Positions 11,793 to 26,329 of a stretch of 64,000 nucleotides of DNA are shown one piece after another. This stretch comes from Pyrocephalus nanus (taxonomy: Eukaryota; Chordata; Aves; Passeriformes; Tyrannidae), in the NCBI GenBank assembly GCA_038380795.1, contig CM076267.1, positions 7,671,501-7,735,500 of the forward strand. The letters run 5' to 3'. The notes beneath the pieces are model-generated. The model was not told the origin of the DNA, did not search any database, and saw only the letters and a list, made by a program, of their open reading frames with translations. Both the position numbers and the translations under genes were made by a program. How positions within the stretch are numbered: the first letter of the stretch is position 1; each line of letters begins with the position of its first letter.

Positions 11793-12641
11793 GAAATAAA
11801 ATAACAATGCAATCAGTGATGATATTTGATTAGTGATTCTTAATTCTGAAAAAAACCCAACACTGAGAAATTTTACACCAGCTATTTTGTTTCATAAAAT
11901 GATGTGAAAGCCTGAGAAGTTCACTTCAGTGCCTTGCCCTTGGGTGACTCAGGCTCTCCCAGCACTGGGCTGTGCACAAGTTTGTGTGGGGTGAGGAAAC
12001 CTGCTGGGGCTTCACTCCTCTCACAGCAAAGTTAGGGGGTTTGGGGTTTGTTTGTCTTCTCAGAAGGAGCAGCTGAACTGCACATCAGGTTCAGGAAATT
12101 GTCAGTTGGGCTTTATCCCGTTAGTGTTGGGAATAAAAATCATGACTTAGAGCTGAGGCAGGAGGGGATTAAAGGTATAAATCTTCGATTAGCTCTGCCA
12201 TTTTTATATAGACTGCATTAAGCTTTGCAGTGTATAATCAGTAATGCAAAATGTCTGAAGGTTCAGGGACAAGGGGGGTTTTACCTGTGGCTCTAATGTC
12301 TAGTTGTGTAACACAGGACTGTATCCATCACACCATAAACGGCTGGTTAGTTCATGCTCAAATGGGCAAGGTCATGGGAAGTGATGAATTACAATTGCCC
12401 TGGCCTACTTCAAAGAGTCAGCAAATATAATATTAAATTGCCTAAAACCATTTCATCCTCTCTAGGTCTGTCTCTGAAAGTACCAGAGAACAAAGCCTGG
12501 TACTTGCTCTGGGACGTATTCCTTTCTTGTGTTTGGGACAGCCAATGCTAATTTTTCACTGACAGCAACATTTATTAAGTTCATTTAACTGAGCTTTTAA
12601 GCCAAAACAACAACAACCACCATCAATATCAATATGCTATT

Positions 12642-12670
12642 AAAAAAAAAAAAAAAGAAAGAAAGAAAAG
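12642..12670. repeat. A-run followed by (GAAA)n microsatellite
   Basis: Fifteen A are followed by about three and a half GAAA units. It looks like a degraded A-tail that has grown a tetranucleotide repeat, but no retroelement body is recognisable upstream. Confidence 0.8.
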
Positions 12671-14024
12671 ACCCAGACGAGTCAATAGTCTTCAAAAAGA
12701 GAGAACATGAATCAGAGCCTTCTAGACATGAGTCCATTTTACAACCAACACAGTAATACTGATGCCATTAGAAAACTGTCTCATTTTTCTGCTCTTAATT
12801 CAATGTGTCAGGTGTAAAATCTGCTTTATAAATAGTTTCAAGTGCTTCAATGCTGAGTCAATGGATATTCCATGAGAAAGTATTTATGACTGTAGAGGAG
12901 AAGTAACTGCCTATGGTAATGCGGACCTCAAATTGGAAATTACTTCAAAAATACTTTGTTAGTGACCAGACAAATATAAATTGCATATTAATCATAACTC
13001 GCCAAGAAACAGTTTTTGTTCCAGCAATTATGAAGGTTCAAGAAAAAGGTTACAGGAAAACTTCACACCTACTGGAATGAGATCTCTAAAGCTCCTTCTT
13101 TTTTCTCTTGTTCTTATACTTTTATTTCTCCCCAACAAACAAACCTGTGGCATCTCAGCTCCAACGTTACAATCAATGCGATGTTACTTCTCAGTGGTTT
13201 TTGGATCAGCTACTCACTGCTGTGTAACTCTGCACAAACTTCTGAATTCACAGAACAAGAAGCAGAAGGATCTGCTTGTCCGGTAAATTGAATCCCACAA
13301 ACTTTATCCATTGCAATTCCTGCTCTGAATCAGCCTGGGGCTGCAGCGGGGCTGGTACCCAGTCATAGGGAAGCCCTGTGCCTTTCCCATGTTCTTTGTT
13401 GAGGGGAGGGTACAACATTTTGCATCCATGAGCACTGGGAACTGGGTGCACTGCAGCCAGTGTAGGTTTGGTGACAGAGAAACAAGTGGACAGAGGAAAG
13501 TGAATATCAAGCAACAAAAAAAGCCCAGAGATACCTTGGATAGACCTTGGATAAAATGCAAAATCTCCTAATAAAGCCTTTTACCTCTAAAACTTTTTAC
13601 AGCTTTTTTTTTTTTTTTTAAATGATTACAAATCTTCCCACCTTGGTGTCATTACTATGAATAATGATCTTTGAGATCTGTAACAAAAACTTCTAGGGTT
13701 TAGCTAGGATTGCCAAATACCTGCTTCATTTCTCTGTTGTTACATCCTTCACTCCAGGATCTCGCCCAGGGCAACGAATCTGGTTTTATTCTTTACACTT
13801 TTGACTCATCTTTTCAACACAACAAGTAAATTAGCTCTTCCAGGAGAATCACTTCCATGTTGCGTTGATGACCAAATGACTTTTTACCATTCTTTTTCCC
13901 CTGACAGAGAAAATTCTGTTAAAACATTGTTTGCTTTGCTTGGAGGAAAAAAGTAAAACACATCCCGCACACCAGAAATAGAAAATAATAATTATCTCGG
14001 CTGGCTAGGATCTGCCAAAACAAA

Positions 14025-14055
14025 CCAAACATTTGTCTTCAAGCCAAACATTTGT
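14025..14055 (+). repeat. 12-bp direct repeat, 19-bp period
   Basis: CCAAACATTTGT occurs at 14025-14036 and again at 14044-14055, separated by CTTCAAG. It is a small local duplication with no assigned role. Confidence 0.6.
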
Positions 14056-14130
14056 ACTGAATTTACAGGGAATGCAAAATAGAAATGTTTATGTCTTGCT
14101 CTTAACACAATCAGGTCTACACTTTGCTTT

Positions 14131-14134
<4 letters not shown>

Positions 14135-14163
<29 letters not shown>
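14135..14163. repeat. Poly-A homopolymer (29 nt)
   Basis: Twenty-nine consecutive A. I see no adjacent retrocopy body or target-site duplication, so it is listed as a simple repeat only. Confidence 0.9.
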
Positions 14164-14168
<5 letters not shown>

Positions 14169-17100
14169 GTTAAGCTAATATTTCTGTGGCTTTCTACGTT
14201 CTTTAATAATAAAACATTCTCTACCAGATCGTGACTCTCTGCTGTTATCAACCTAATATTGATCTGACTGTGAGCTGGATCATGGAAGGAGTTACTAATT
14301 GGCATTTCAGAAGCACATAATTACTGTGTAATATAATATGTATGTTATAACCTTTTACTCTTCTTTCTTTCCTGCCTTCCTTTCACTTTTATTTATTCAT
14401 TAGCTTTTAGATTGTAAACTATAAAAGGTCAGTGAAGAAATGTCCTTAGCAAAAATTCTGCAGCAAATTTCATCCGTGTTCAGGGACTTTATCAGGAATT
14501 TTTACATTTCAGGTTTATTGTAGTAGTGTTTTAGCACTTACTAACTGATGAATAGAGGTGTACTAATGGTTTTCTTATTTACAATTAGGATGAGGAGCAC
14601 ATAATTTAAGGGGGGTTGTAGTGTTCCCTTTGGACTTATACATGTGCTTACAGCAACTACGATTTTTTTGCCAAACCCACACCTTAGCAGGAAACATCTG
14701 CCCTCTCCTGCAAACTGCTGTCCACCCATCTCCTCCTAAAGAGAGAGAGATGTTCATATTGAGCTATTCCTGTTCATAAAGGCTGCTCAGTCGTACTTTT
14801 TGAGTTGAAACCTCAGGTAGCTGAATCTTTAAATGCCCACAGGGCATGCCCAAACCAGGCCTTGTACAGATAGGAGAATCATTCAAATCTACCAGCTGTT
14901 TAGGAAATAAATCCCTTAAAACGAGAGCAGCATTTCTGAAATTCATTACATCAAAAGCAAGTCACTAACAGATAATCTCAGTGAGTGTTCAGTTATGAAT
15001 TAGCCAGAATAATAAATAACGAAGGACACAATAAATACAGGGTTGTGTCACTGTTAGGAAAACAGTACATAAAAGCAAAACAAAACAAAAACAAGAAAAA
15101 AAGGATACATTTAAAACTAATGAGTTTGTGTGGTATTTTGTTTAAGGCAGTAGAAATCTGAGCCATGCTATGCAGTGTACAAACACATTTATATTGCCTT
15201 GTGAGGAGCTCCCAGCTCTGGGGAAGCACAGAGTGGTGGTGGCCGTGGTGGCAGGAGGCAGGCTGGTATCACACTGTTGGATGTGAGAAGCTCAAAGTGC
15301 ACATATAGAACAAACTAAATATTTTTATTTTTGATTTTCCTAAATGCTGAGCACATGTGCAATACCCTTATGTTTATTCTGTTCTTGAGACTCTCTCTGG
15401 AGGTGCACGGTGACCTGTTAGAGGACTCAAAAAGTTGTCCAAAAAGATTATGGCAATTATCAGTGACTGGCTTGGAGCTTGATAGAAAAGCCTTGAGTGC
15501 TGTTCTCTGAAAACATTTTTGGCTCTTTTGCATCCTCATCATCTGCAATTGCTTTTCTTCCATTCTGACAAACTGGTTTTGATCACATCTGAGGGGAGTT
15601 GCTGATGTGCTTTGTTGATATTCTACAGACCAAATATACATTGTGACATACACATATGTACGGGGAGAACAAGCTGGAGCTCTCTAGGTGTAAATTTGTA
15701 AAACTAATCACAACTTGTAAATCTTGCCATTTCCACATATACAACCTTTCTGTGTTATTTCAATCTGCTTGACAATGTTTGTGCTACCAGAGAATAACCA
15801 GTGCCTTTTCTTCTTAAAAACAGTCCTTCCTTCATCATAGAAGAGGCAGTCACAAATAAAAAGCTGATGGAATGAGAAAAAACTCAACATTTGAAATAAC
15901 TAATTTTCCCCTTCCAGCCTATAAAGAAACAATTGGTCTATGTCAAAGGTAACATCAAGATTGTTAACTAGTTAAAAAAACCCAAACACAACTAAACAAA
16001 AAAGAATAAGAAAGGGAAAGAGAGGTGGTGTCAAATCCCAAGTTGATGCTGTAAGGAGCAGCACAGTGTCACCACAGGTCTTGGTCTCAGGCACAGTGTG
16101 TCCCAGCAGCAATTGCCCAGCACTGCAGCTGAGATGGAAGCAATTGGGGTCTCTCCTTGCAGGTGAACTCAGTTCCACTGCTGCTGTGACCTTGCTGATG
16201 GAGTGTGTTTTTCGGCTCTTCCTTGCCTGCAAAAATTGTTAATACGCTTTCAAAACTTTCCACTCCTAATTCCCTGTTCTTTTCATAAAACTTAAAAGTA
16301 ATTAGCAAAAAGTGTAAGTTCCCCTGTGTGTTTGGGTATATTATACTGATTATGTGGTATAGATTTGATAAATATAGTATATATAGCCACGCACACCAGT
16401 GTTTTCTAATACACAGACAATTTTTGGCTTTCAGTGTGATGCTAATCATAGGAATTTAGAAGGCAGTCATTTTAATATACGCAAAGATACATGAATATGG
16501 TGATAAATCATAATTAATAATAGCTTAGTACTTTCCTGGATTATAATCATATAAGAATTTTCCTACTGCACATCATTACTTTAAGAAATAGGGAATTAAG
16601 TTTGATTCTCTTTGAAGCCACTTGAGATATGGGTCTGTGTGTGTTAGATAACACTCCCCTGAATGGATACCCCATCATGAGGGATTTAATCTTTCTCATT
16701 CTTTAATCCAAAACTGTTCCACTAACTATGTGTTAAGGTAATTTTGTGCTTATTTTGTTCAGTATTCCATTCTTAAACTTAGCATAGTAAGACCTCCATG
16801 TTGTCCATCACCTGAACATTGTTTTGGAATTTACTTACAAGCTTTCTTATTTAAAGATTTTTATCTGAGGTCCTCAAATGGAATTATAAATGTTAAGTTA
16901 TGCAGCATCCAGGTTAGTGACTGTGCTGTGTTAATCATTTGACAGGTTTTTGGATCAGTGACTTTGAACTTCTCACGTGTTGACAACACCCAATGTTACT
17001 GGCAGCATGTGCCAGAAGCAAAGCGTCATGTTAGGCAAAATCGACTCCTATGATTCTTAAAAATGAGGCACCTGATAGTGGCAGAATGCCCTGGGGGCTT

Positions 17101-20100
17101 TTTGTTTCAAAGAAAGAGAATGAGACAGGCAGGTTCGTTACACTGTGAGTGGAGCTAAGAGTGATTCACAGCAAAATGCACCAATTCAAGGACTCAAGGA
17201 AGGCAGCACCTAGAATCAGAGTCATCAGCTTAATTAAAGGCCCTCCACAGTTCTGAGCTGTGAAGTTAATGCAACTGCTGCAGATGAGGGTGTGATTTAT
17301 TTCATATTAAATTTAACCAGTAAAAAAGTTTGAGTGAATTATGCTTTAGAATGCTCATTTCTTGGTGCTGATGGCAAAGGGGGCTCCAGGGCCCAAGCTG
17401 AATGATGGGAGGGTGCTGTGAGCACCTCTGGGTCTCATCCCCACATTAGGAGTACCAGAAAAGAGGGAGGATGCTGATGCTATCCAGGAGCCTCCAGGGA
17501 AGCAGAATAATGTCTAAAGATGTTTAAAGCTTAGTGACAATGATGGTGCTCTTGAGCTGCTGACCTCTTCCCTGAAAATATATCAGAAAACTAATCCGAA
17601 GTTAGAGTTTCAAAAGCAGGACATTGGAATGAACTGGTTTGTGACTCCAGAACACAGAGACATCTGTTCAGTTTGAGTTGGTTTGTGACCTTACCAAGGG
17701 AAAATGATGTGGAGGGTGAGCCCTCGGGAAGTTTTACAGAATGCTGAGAAGGAAACAGAGATGATATCTGAAGGACACCTTGAGGCTGTGATGGCAGCTT
17801 GGCAGAAGGAGGCAAACACAGGAGTCAGAGGAAGACGAGATCTGAGTGTGTCTGACTTCTAAAGGCAGCTGGCAAGTCAAGAAAGACCAGAATGGCATAT
17901 TGTATTTTAGCTTCAGCTAAAAAGACGTTACTTGGGTTATTGGCTGTTAGATTAGATTACATTGCTAGGTCTGACCCATCACACAGAAGTTGTTGCTGAA
18001 AGTCACAGCCCTAAAGAGAAACCAGGAAGCAGAGATAATGTACTTTTTTTGGAAACGTGTCAGAAGTGAGGTTTGCAAAGTTATCTCAGTGTGGACTCCT
18101 AAGAGCAAGGTAGTACAGTGCCACAGACTTTATGAGTTTATTGGAAAAGTTACCCAGTAATTTACAGTAGTAAACACAAGAGATGCCTAGCAAGTTGCTA
18201 AGCACAAAAATTATGCTGCTTTATTAAAGTATGACACTTAGTGTTTTATTTTCTTATAGCGTGAGAAAGTTATGACATGCTAGTATTTAATATTAAGCCT
18301 GCTTTTAAGTTTCTGTCATTGAAAAGATGAACTTTGTCTTCAAAGGTGTGCTGTTCTGTAAAGTGTGCCCAGTGGTCACACTGGTGGCTATAAATGCTCC
18401 GTTCCTGCCCCTGTGTAAGGTGAAGGAATTTCTCCTGGGCAGGGGACGGTGCTGGAACTTTTCCCTGAGATCTGCAGTACAGATCTGCAATTCAATGCAC
18501 CAAAGTCCATTAAGGGAAGCTGATCTCCAAAGCTGTCAGATGCCAGTGGTGAGGCTGAGCGTCCCTCCAGGGACCTGCAATTCCTCATCCCCTGCCATCA
18601 GGGTAAATGATCAGTCAGTGACCTGGGAATGCGTTGTGTCTGTCACTGGATTTACTCTTCAGTACAACAGTCAATGAATGAAGACTCTTTATTTAAAGAT
18701 TGGTTTATTAACCTTATTTATGTTTTTTAACTTGCGGTTTCAGCAGCATAAAGGCAAGCGTCTTTCCCTTGGCTTAGTTTTCCCTGGATATTATAGACGA
18801 ACATTTTGGCTTACATGTTGAAATAAACTTTTTTCCTTTTGTAAAATCAATTGCTTGGGCAGGAGAGTTCCTGACTCCCCAATTAAGCAATTTATCTAAA
18901 AGAAATCTTTTTTTCCCTTCCCTTCAGAGCACTAAACACTTACTCAGCTTGAAAGCAGCATCAGTCTGCCAGTGCGGGATTAATGCCACAAAAGTTCCTG
19001 TTCATATTTGCTGCAGAGATGACCTGCAGACATGACCATCATGTTAAAAAATAGCTTTTATAATTACTTGTGCGTGACAACTGAGAGCCAAAACCTGCCT
19101 CTGATTTCTTTTTTTTCTTCTGACTCGCTGCAGGAGGGGAGCAGGCACAAGACCTGGCTCCCCGTTCCTGATGGCCCATCCATCCTCTCACTCAGCCCTT
19201 CTGCCTGCTGGGGCTCGGGCAGTTGCTTCCTAGGGTTTGGATGGTTGCTGGCATTGCTGTCTGGTTGTGTGGGTCTGACTTTGCAGTGTTCCCATCTATG
19301 TGTGCACGATGGGAACATCGGCACCCACAGCTCCCTCCTCAGCCAACGCTGCGGGCTGTTTGTGAGCACACACAAACCTGGACTGAGGATGATCCCACCG
19401 CACACCAGGGGAGACTTCGGGTTTACTTTGGCTTTTTGGATAAATCTAGGGAAGGGAGGGGAGTTTCTCTTTTCCTTTTTAACCTGTTTGCCTGTTGTCA
19501 GTATCAATAAGTTTGAACGTATTCTGAACATATTTGATCATTTTATCATCGCAGATCCTGAACACTGAAAGGAATTTACCCTCCAAAGCTTTTGAGCTTT
19601 CCCCTCACTTACATTTTACCTGTACAAGTGAATCCAGTGTATGTGGCACTGAGGAACAGGATAGTCTGCTTATTCAATCTCTGTCCTAACCTTGCTCCTC
19701 CGAGAGGTTGAAAGGAAATTGCTGTGCTTCTGCATTGGCTCCTCGTGGGACGTATTGGTTTCTGCTGCTTGTAAGGATCCTTTCCCTGACTCTCCTGCTA
19801 ATCCAAGCCCATAAAAGCATTTTAGCAGTCTTGGAATGATTGACTTAAGGTTTTCTTGCTGTAATTTATACACATATCAATAATTACTTAGTTGATCTTT
19901 ATTTTTGTACAGGACACAATGTCTAATGGCTGGAGCTAAAAACTGGAAAATTGGAGTTTGGAGTAGACTCACAAATTCTGTTACCTCTGGCAGTAACTGT
20001 TCATCCAGGGAGAGATGCAACTCTTTATGCTGAGCTTTTCTATAGAATTAAAGCAGGCTTTTTCAGTTAACTATTTCTCTTTGGAGGTGGAAACTTTCCT

Positions 20101-22919
20101 CTGACTTAGACCGCTGACCCAGCCATCCCAAAGGTCAGGGTAACCTCAGCCCAGCAGGGAAGGGAGCTGGGGCCTCTTGCTTGCTTTTCCTCTGTGTGAT
20201 AGCAGAAGGAGTTTGTGGCTTTGTGTTTTCTTCTGGGTGCAAGTACTTGTGGGTTGTTTGCATGGGAGAGTCATGAGCAGGTGAACAACCATGGCATAAA
20301 AAGAGATTGTGCTGCCTGCTGGGCAGCCTGGAGGGAACTGGCTCTGGCTTAGTCCCTGTCCTGCCATGCCTGGGGCAGCAGTATTTTTGGGGGAAAGGGA
20401 GTAAAAAGAGAAAGCTGGGAGGAGAGAGCTGAATTAGAAGAAGAGGAAGAAAAGTTAACCCCTCACTGCTACTCTGGTGGCCTCAGGAGATGTAGTGGCA
20501 CATTGTACATACCTTGCTTGTGTTAGACTTGAGTTGATTTCTGCTTTTGACACTGAGGTGATAGGACTGTGTTCATAAAAGAAACATTTTCAACAAATTT
20601 TCCACACAATATTATCTTACTTCTGGTAGTCAATCCAACCAAGGATTTGTCTGCTTAGAAACCAAATATATGCTACCCATGACTCCCTTTCCTGGTGATA
20701 ATTTTTGAGCTGTGAATTCCCTACATTTGCCTACATTAAAACTTCTATTTACATCCATGAGTACATATTTTTTTTTTGGTATAGATTTAGTCTGGAGTTT
20801 GAAAAATCTCAGTTTTGTAATTCAACAGCTGTAATGTGTTTTCTGGGAACATAAATGTTTCTGAAACTTGATTATGCAAATATTTGCAGAGGGCAAACAA
20901 AAGCTTAGCAAACAAATCCATAAAATAATTAAGCAAAGATTGGTGTTTTTCTATTTCTATAGTACTTGTGCCTCTCTAAACATTTTCCAAACTCTCTGGA
21001 TGCCTCTTTTCCCTCAGTTATTTAGAAGTCTCTGGCAACACAAGTTGCATCCCAAGTGAGGTCACCTTTACTGGAGAAACCATCAAGCAGCTGATGCCAT
21101 TTAAAGATATTTTTAAGAGATGTTTAGTGATATTTTATAGCTTCAAATAATCTTACTGGCATCATCATAATTATGACACTAAGCGCTGCTCAGATTTGAG
21201 GACTCTTAAGGGTTGAAGAAAAAGGATTTTAGATGGCCATTGAATGTAAGCCCTCTGATCATTGCTGTGCAGGTGTAGTTTTCAAGTCCTGTGCTCAAAT
21301 CCCAAGTCATTGATTTGGTGGTTAAGCTGTGGAAGAGATGTAATTCATGAGTTACAACCAAACTTGCTTTCTGTCGGAATTTTGGATTTTTCAATTGTTT
21401 CTTGTAGTATATGTTGCCTTGAAATTCTGCAGGGTCACTGTAGCAATCCCAAGACAGGCAAGTTAAATTTGGATTGAGCTTCAGACACATGGAATCAAGT
21501 TATTTGTGTGTCCCAAGCAGAAGGCCCAGCTGGGGCTGCAGTTGTGGTGGTCTGAGCCAAGGGCTCAGCTGAGCACTGACAACTTGTGAAAGTCAGGTGG
21601 TGGGGAATGGTGTCAGGTTGGAAAAGAGAACACGGGAGCCCTTCTGTGATTTATGTGACAGCTCTGGATCCAAGAGACTTGTTCTCTACCTGGCCTTGTG
21701 TTCTTAATGCAGCTCCATCATTTTTGTTCTGGATCAGAGCTGGACAAAAGAAATGCATTTATAGTCTCAGGCAGTGTTCAGAGTGAGTGTTGTGCATAAA
21801 ATTGTTTGCTGAAGCAACTCTCCTGGTGCCACAAGAGAGATGGGCCAATAGGGAATTTAGGTCATTTTACTTAAGAAGATTTCTGTAATTAAATCAGTTT
21901 GCATAGTTCATGTTTCCATTTTTACATGGAACAGTTAAAAAACCTTTTAAGTTTCAACCAGTCTATTTCTTTTCCTCTGGGAGTATATTTTTATAGCTCC
22001 AGATCTAAAACATTTAATACCAAATTTTTTTAAACTGTTTTGGCAACAAAATCATCACTGCAGAATTTTGAAAAACTTATTTCTCAGGTTAAGATTTATA
22101 AACATGTATTTTCTGCCTGTGTTGCCCTCTGAGTACTCTAGCCCTGTAAAATAAAGCTGGCATGGGTTACATGCCAAGGAAACAAGAAAGAATGAGTCTG
22201 AATGAAAAAAAAATTACTTGGTACTCAAGATTTTTATGTTTCATTTTTAAATTGTAATCAAAAAAGCACTGTGTACTCTCATCTGATGAATGCTGCACAC
22301 ACTGCAGAAAAAATGCACTGCAAGATGTTGGAAAAGTGCCTGCAACTGATACAGTGTTTTTTGTGAAGAATTTTATTTTTTATGGTTCAGTATTTTAAAA
22401 ACACTAACAATTCTCAAGCTGCTGCCTTGCTTAGGTCAATTATTTTTTGAAGAGGGATGCAATGTGCTCATTATTTTCTAGTATTTATTCTATGTTGTTG
22501 CTGCAGAGAAAGCAGACAGTATGTATCTGAAACCTCACAGACCAGTCTTTAATGATTTCTACATTTAGAGCAAAGAAATGAAATTACTCCTATTACAGTT
22601 CAACACAAAGTTTGGTTTCTATTTAATAACTGCTTCAAATGATGACTTGTATGATCAATCATGCACACTTGTACAATCAGCATTTACAGTTCAACTTTTT
22701 AATTAAAATGTTGAATACCTACCAGTATAAGCTATATAAAGTAGTATATGGCAATGTAAGAGTTCTCCAGAATAGTGCAGTCAATGTTTGACAAAGTCTT
22801 ATAATGTCAAAGTTTAAATTATTGAATAGCTACAATTCTGGTGTAGAAATTGCAAAGTAGATTAATAGACATAAAAGGAAGCGTGTGCCAGATGAAGTAG
22901 TAGAGTGAATACATCATCT

Positions 22920-22967
22920 TAGTGGTTGATAAATCAGCTAAATTAGTGGTTGATAAAGCAGCTAAAT
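22920..22967 (+). repeat. 24-bp tandem duplication (2 copies, 1 mismatch)
   Basis: The 24-bp unit beginning TAGTGGTTGATAAA occurs twice head to tail. The copies are 22920-22943 and 22944-22967, and they differ at one base (ATCAGC versus AGCAGC). The surrounding 22.6-23.4 kb is AT-rich and not otherwise repetitive. The near-identity suggests a recent duplication. Confidence 0.85.
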
Positions 22968-23667
22968 TACTGTAAACAAACAATAAAATATCTTAGAGGT
23001 AATATCTCAGAGAATTTACTTATTGGAAGCGTAAAAAGATAAATGCAAATTGTAAATATGTAAAGGGAAAAGGCTGGATGGCAGTTTTTTTATATCAGAT
23101 GGAGGTTCTCTTAGATATTTGTCTAATAAAGCTGATATTCTTGTACAAGAATGAATATTCCCTCTGACACAGAGTAGTGCTTATATAAGTTACTTTAAGA
23201 TGGACATAATCTATTTTTGCCAATAAAATCTTAGAGGAATATTTCTGAGCATTGTAATACGAAAATGTTCAGTAAAAGGAAAATGTTGAGACTGTACACA
23301 TCATTAATCAATTATAGGCCATCTTAATGGATAATGGAGTGAGAAATGACTCCCTAGATATTTGTTTCATTAGTGAGCCCAGTCCTGCACAGTAGCAATT
23401 CACTATAAACCACACAAACAGCTATTTTTTTTTTTTCCTTCTTGATCATTATATTTGATAATTTTAGTTTCCAAGAAAATATCCAGGCTGGAATTGATCA
23501 CCCTTTACCACTAAGGCTGAAGATGCCAAATACATGATTTTATGCCAAAAGTATTTGTGGAAGCATCAGAGTTCTTGTCTGCCAGCCAGTGGCCAAATGC
23601 CATCAGCAGCAGAGATGGCTGCGAGTTTCCAAGATGTAGCTGAGGTAGAGCTGTGCTGGAAGGTCTC

Positions 23668-24024
23668 CAGAAAGAACTTAGAGTAGCTTTGCAATGCCTA
23701 AAGGGGGCTTAAAAGAAAGATGGGGACAGATCTTTGAAGAAGGACTGTTGTGATAAGGCAGGGGGTAATGGCTTTAAATTAAAAGAAGATAGATTTAAAC
23801 TAGATATAAAGAAGAAAATTTTTTGCCATGATGGTGGTGAAACACTGGAACGGGTTGCTCAGAGAGGTGGTAGAAGGCCCATCCCTGGAAACATTCAAGG
23901 TCAGGTTGGATGGGGCTCTGAACAACCTGATCTGCTTGAAGATGTCCCTGCTCATTGCACGGGGGTTTGGACAAGATAACCTTTGAAGTTCCCTTCCAGC
24001 CCAAACTATTCTATGGTTCTATGA
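23668..24024 (+). mobile_element. CR1 LINE fragment, 3' end
   Basis: This is a 5'-truncated chicken-repeat-1 element in sense orientation. It shows the usual order of CR1 3' landmarks: AAGAAAGATGGGGACAG, GATAAGGCAGGGGGTAATGGC, a CTGGAACGGGTTGC block, CCCATCCCTGGAA, AGGTTGGATGGGGCTCTG, and a 3' end TTCTATGGTTCTATGA. The last part is the degenerate terminal octamer. Many substitutions suggest moderate age. Open frames on both strands here are shadows of the element. Confidence 0.92.
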
Positions 24025-26329
24025 AAAAGGTGGAAATTAAAAGTGCTGTCAATGACAGCAGAGTTGTCAGTAATATCCCCTCCCGTCTAACCAGAGGTAG
24101 GCTGGGACAGACGGAAGAATTTGTGTTTTGTGGGATTGAACCTTACTTTGTGCTATTTTTTTCACTTTTATTGTATTTTTCACCCTACTTCCAGTGGAGA
24201 ACTTTCATGTAGATCAAAAAGTAGTGGTAATGAGTTGAGCTGACAAAGTTTCAGAAGAAAAGGGGAGGAAAAAACATAAAATACTGTAAATATTTTCAGT
24301 AAGGGGGCTTGCTTGAAAATACTTTACTTCTGATTCTCAGTGTTTTCTCAAAATGACACTTAAAAATTGACAAAAAGTTCCTGAGAAAATTAAGATAATA
24401 GAAAGTAATACTGAAACCACACTAATAACGTTTTTAAATTCAGTATTATTTTATGTGACTAATTTATCAATTAGGATTTATGGAGAACATCACTGGCTAC
24501 AAAAGCTAGATAACAGACAGATTTTATCTTTTTAATAACAGACCTAATCCCACAATCATTATTTAATCACAAGCTCCTCTTTTCAAAGGTTTTCTTGCAT
24601 GTTTTCCTAAGTCAAGTCTGGGATGCTTAAAACTTTCTATAGATGCCAGTTTATATTTTCATAAAGCACATAAAGAAATGGTCACATTTGGCTTTGTGTC
24701 AATGTGAGGAACAACTGAGCACTATTAACTCCCTTTTATGATGGACATTGACATGAAGGAAACTTTAATATCTTGCAAAAGGATGCTGAGGAATTGGTGT
24801 TAAAAGTGATGAGATTGTGAGGGTTTCTATCTCTTTTCAATACCCAGCTGAAATAGAATAATATTCAAGAGGAAAAGTGCTGTCATAACAGTTTGTAAAA
24901 ACCCTAAGAAAAAAGAGAAGCAGAAGATGGAAAATCAGCAAAGTGAAAGAGTGCCCCATTTCAACCCATCTCTTCCACCAAATGAGAATCTGGCTCAGCA
25001 GAGACTCATCAGGTGTTCAACTGGGTGGAGATTTTAATCCTTAGCATAATTTCTTGTTCATCCTATTTATGTGTTGTGTGTATTACATAATAGATAATGG
25101 TTTATCCTTGGACACTGTGTATATCTGATTTACAGGCTCTTTGCTCACAGCAAAAGTTGCCTTAACAACATGACCCAGAGAAGAAACATTGCACACCTTT
25201 AAATGATCAGTCTCCAAAAGCCCAGTCTTGATCCTTGTTAGGATAAGGTGGCAAAAGTCCCATTGATTTTTTTTAAGATGACACAGTGACTGGATAGGAG
25301 AGTTCTGAACTATCATATTAAAAGACAACTGTGTTATTTAAGTAGGGTAATTGCCTCTAGGATAAATCATACCAGAACATGGAAGGACCATTGGTAGGCA
25401 AGGTACATCAAAGAAGCTCCAATGTCTGAATGGCCTCTAAAGTTTCAATTAGGATTTAATATTTGCTGCCAAATTGTCCGGTATCCTATGATCTGTAGGT
25501 CAGCTGTAGGCTCCTGGACAAGGTGCAAAATAATGCTGCTGTTGTACTTCTCCTTGTTGCTGTTTCCCAGAATTCACCAGATACATCCATTTGCCAGTGG
25601 CACAGCACTTTGCATTCCCGAGCAAGAGCAGAACACTCTGCTGGGGCACCAATGCAAGTGTGATGTCTGTGTGTGGGAGAAGATGGATCAAATCCCCCTT
25701 TGTGACTGCACAGTTTTCATTTACTGCTGTGTTGAGAATCTTCTATAAACATTTTACTTTCAAATTACCGCTTCCTGCTAATTTCCCATTTTAAATTATT
25801 TTTATTCTTCTTCACTGATAATGGTTTTGGCAATCCAGATTATTTCACTTTATTTCCCTAGGTACTTTTTTGTGGCTTGCATTTTAAGAAAACAATATCC
25901 CACTGAATAATATTCAGCATATATGCCTAGTTTTCTTGAGCAAAAAATTATTGTGGCAGTTCTGTGTTCAAAGTACTGAGTTTTTGTTTTGTTTTGGTTT
26001 TATCTTTCTGCTTGGGCTTAATTGTATTCACCTTTCCTAAAGTGATAGAAGGATCTAAAGTTTGGAGCAAATACATTCTGTAAATAAAGAATACTGCTAT
26101 GAAGAGTATTTAATTATCTTTATATTGCCAAAATAACAAACTGACGTAGTTATGATCTTCATTGCTGTGTGAAGAGCAGAGAAGGGATTAAAAAAAGCTA
26201 ATGAAAATCTTCCCTGTCTAACCACATTTGATTGATTTGCTTGTCGTTCAGTGAGAAATGACACAGAGCTGGAAAATCTGTCTGGCTCTGGCTCTGCTGA
26301 AGCAGTTTGAGTTATGTTTCTTAATAATG

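Larger units (their letters stand above)
11557..22919. other. Intron 1 segment without recognised genes
   Basis: AT-rich intronic sequence. It holds simple repeats (13 C at 11780-11792, A/AAAG at 12642-12670, 29 A at 14135-14163), a short imperfect direct repeat at 14025-14055, and a splice-like AG|GTGAAC junction at 16163. The stretch 19.1-19.5 kb is less AT-rich and has overlapping open frames of 178 (+) and 155 (-) codons with no recognised domain. No CR1 element was recognised in this segment. Confidence 0.55.

Noticed and set aside
19032..19568. Overlapping 178-codon (+) and 155-codon (-) frames
   Set aside because: Both strands are open over the same DNA, no domain is recognised, and the plus frame's apparent hydrophobic stretch is not supported by splice signals or homology I can name.
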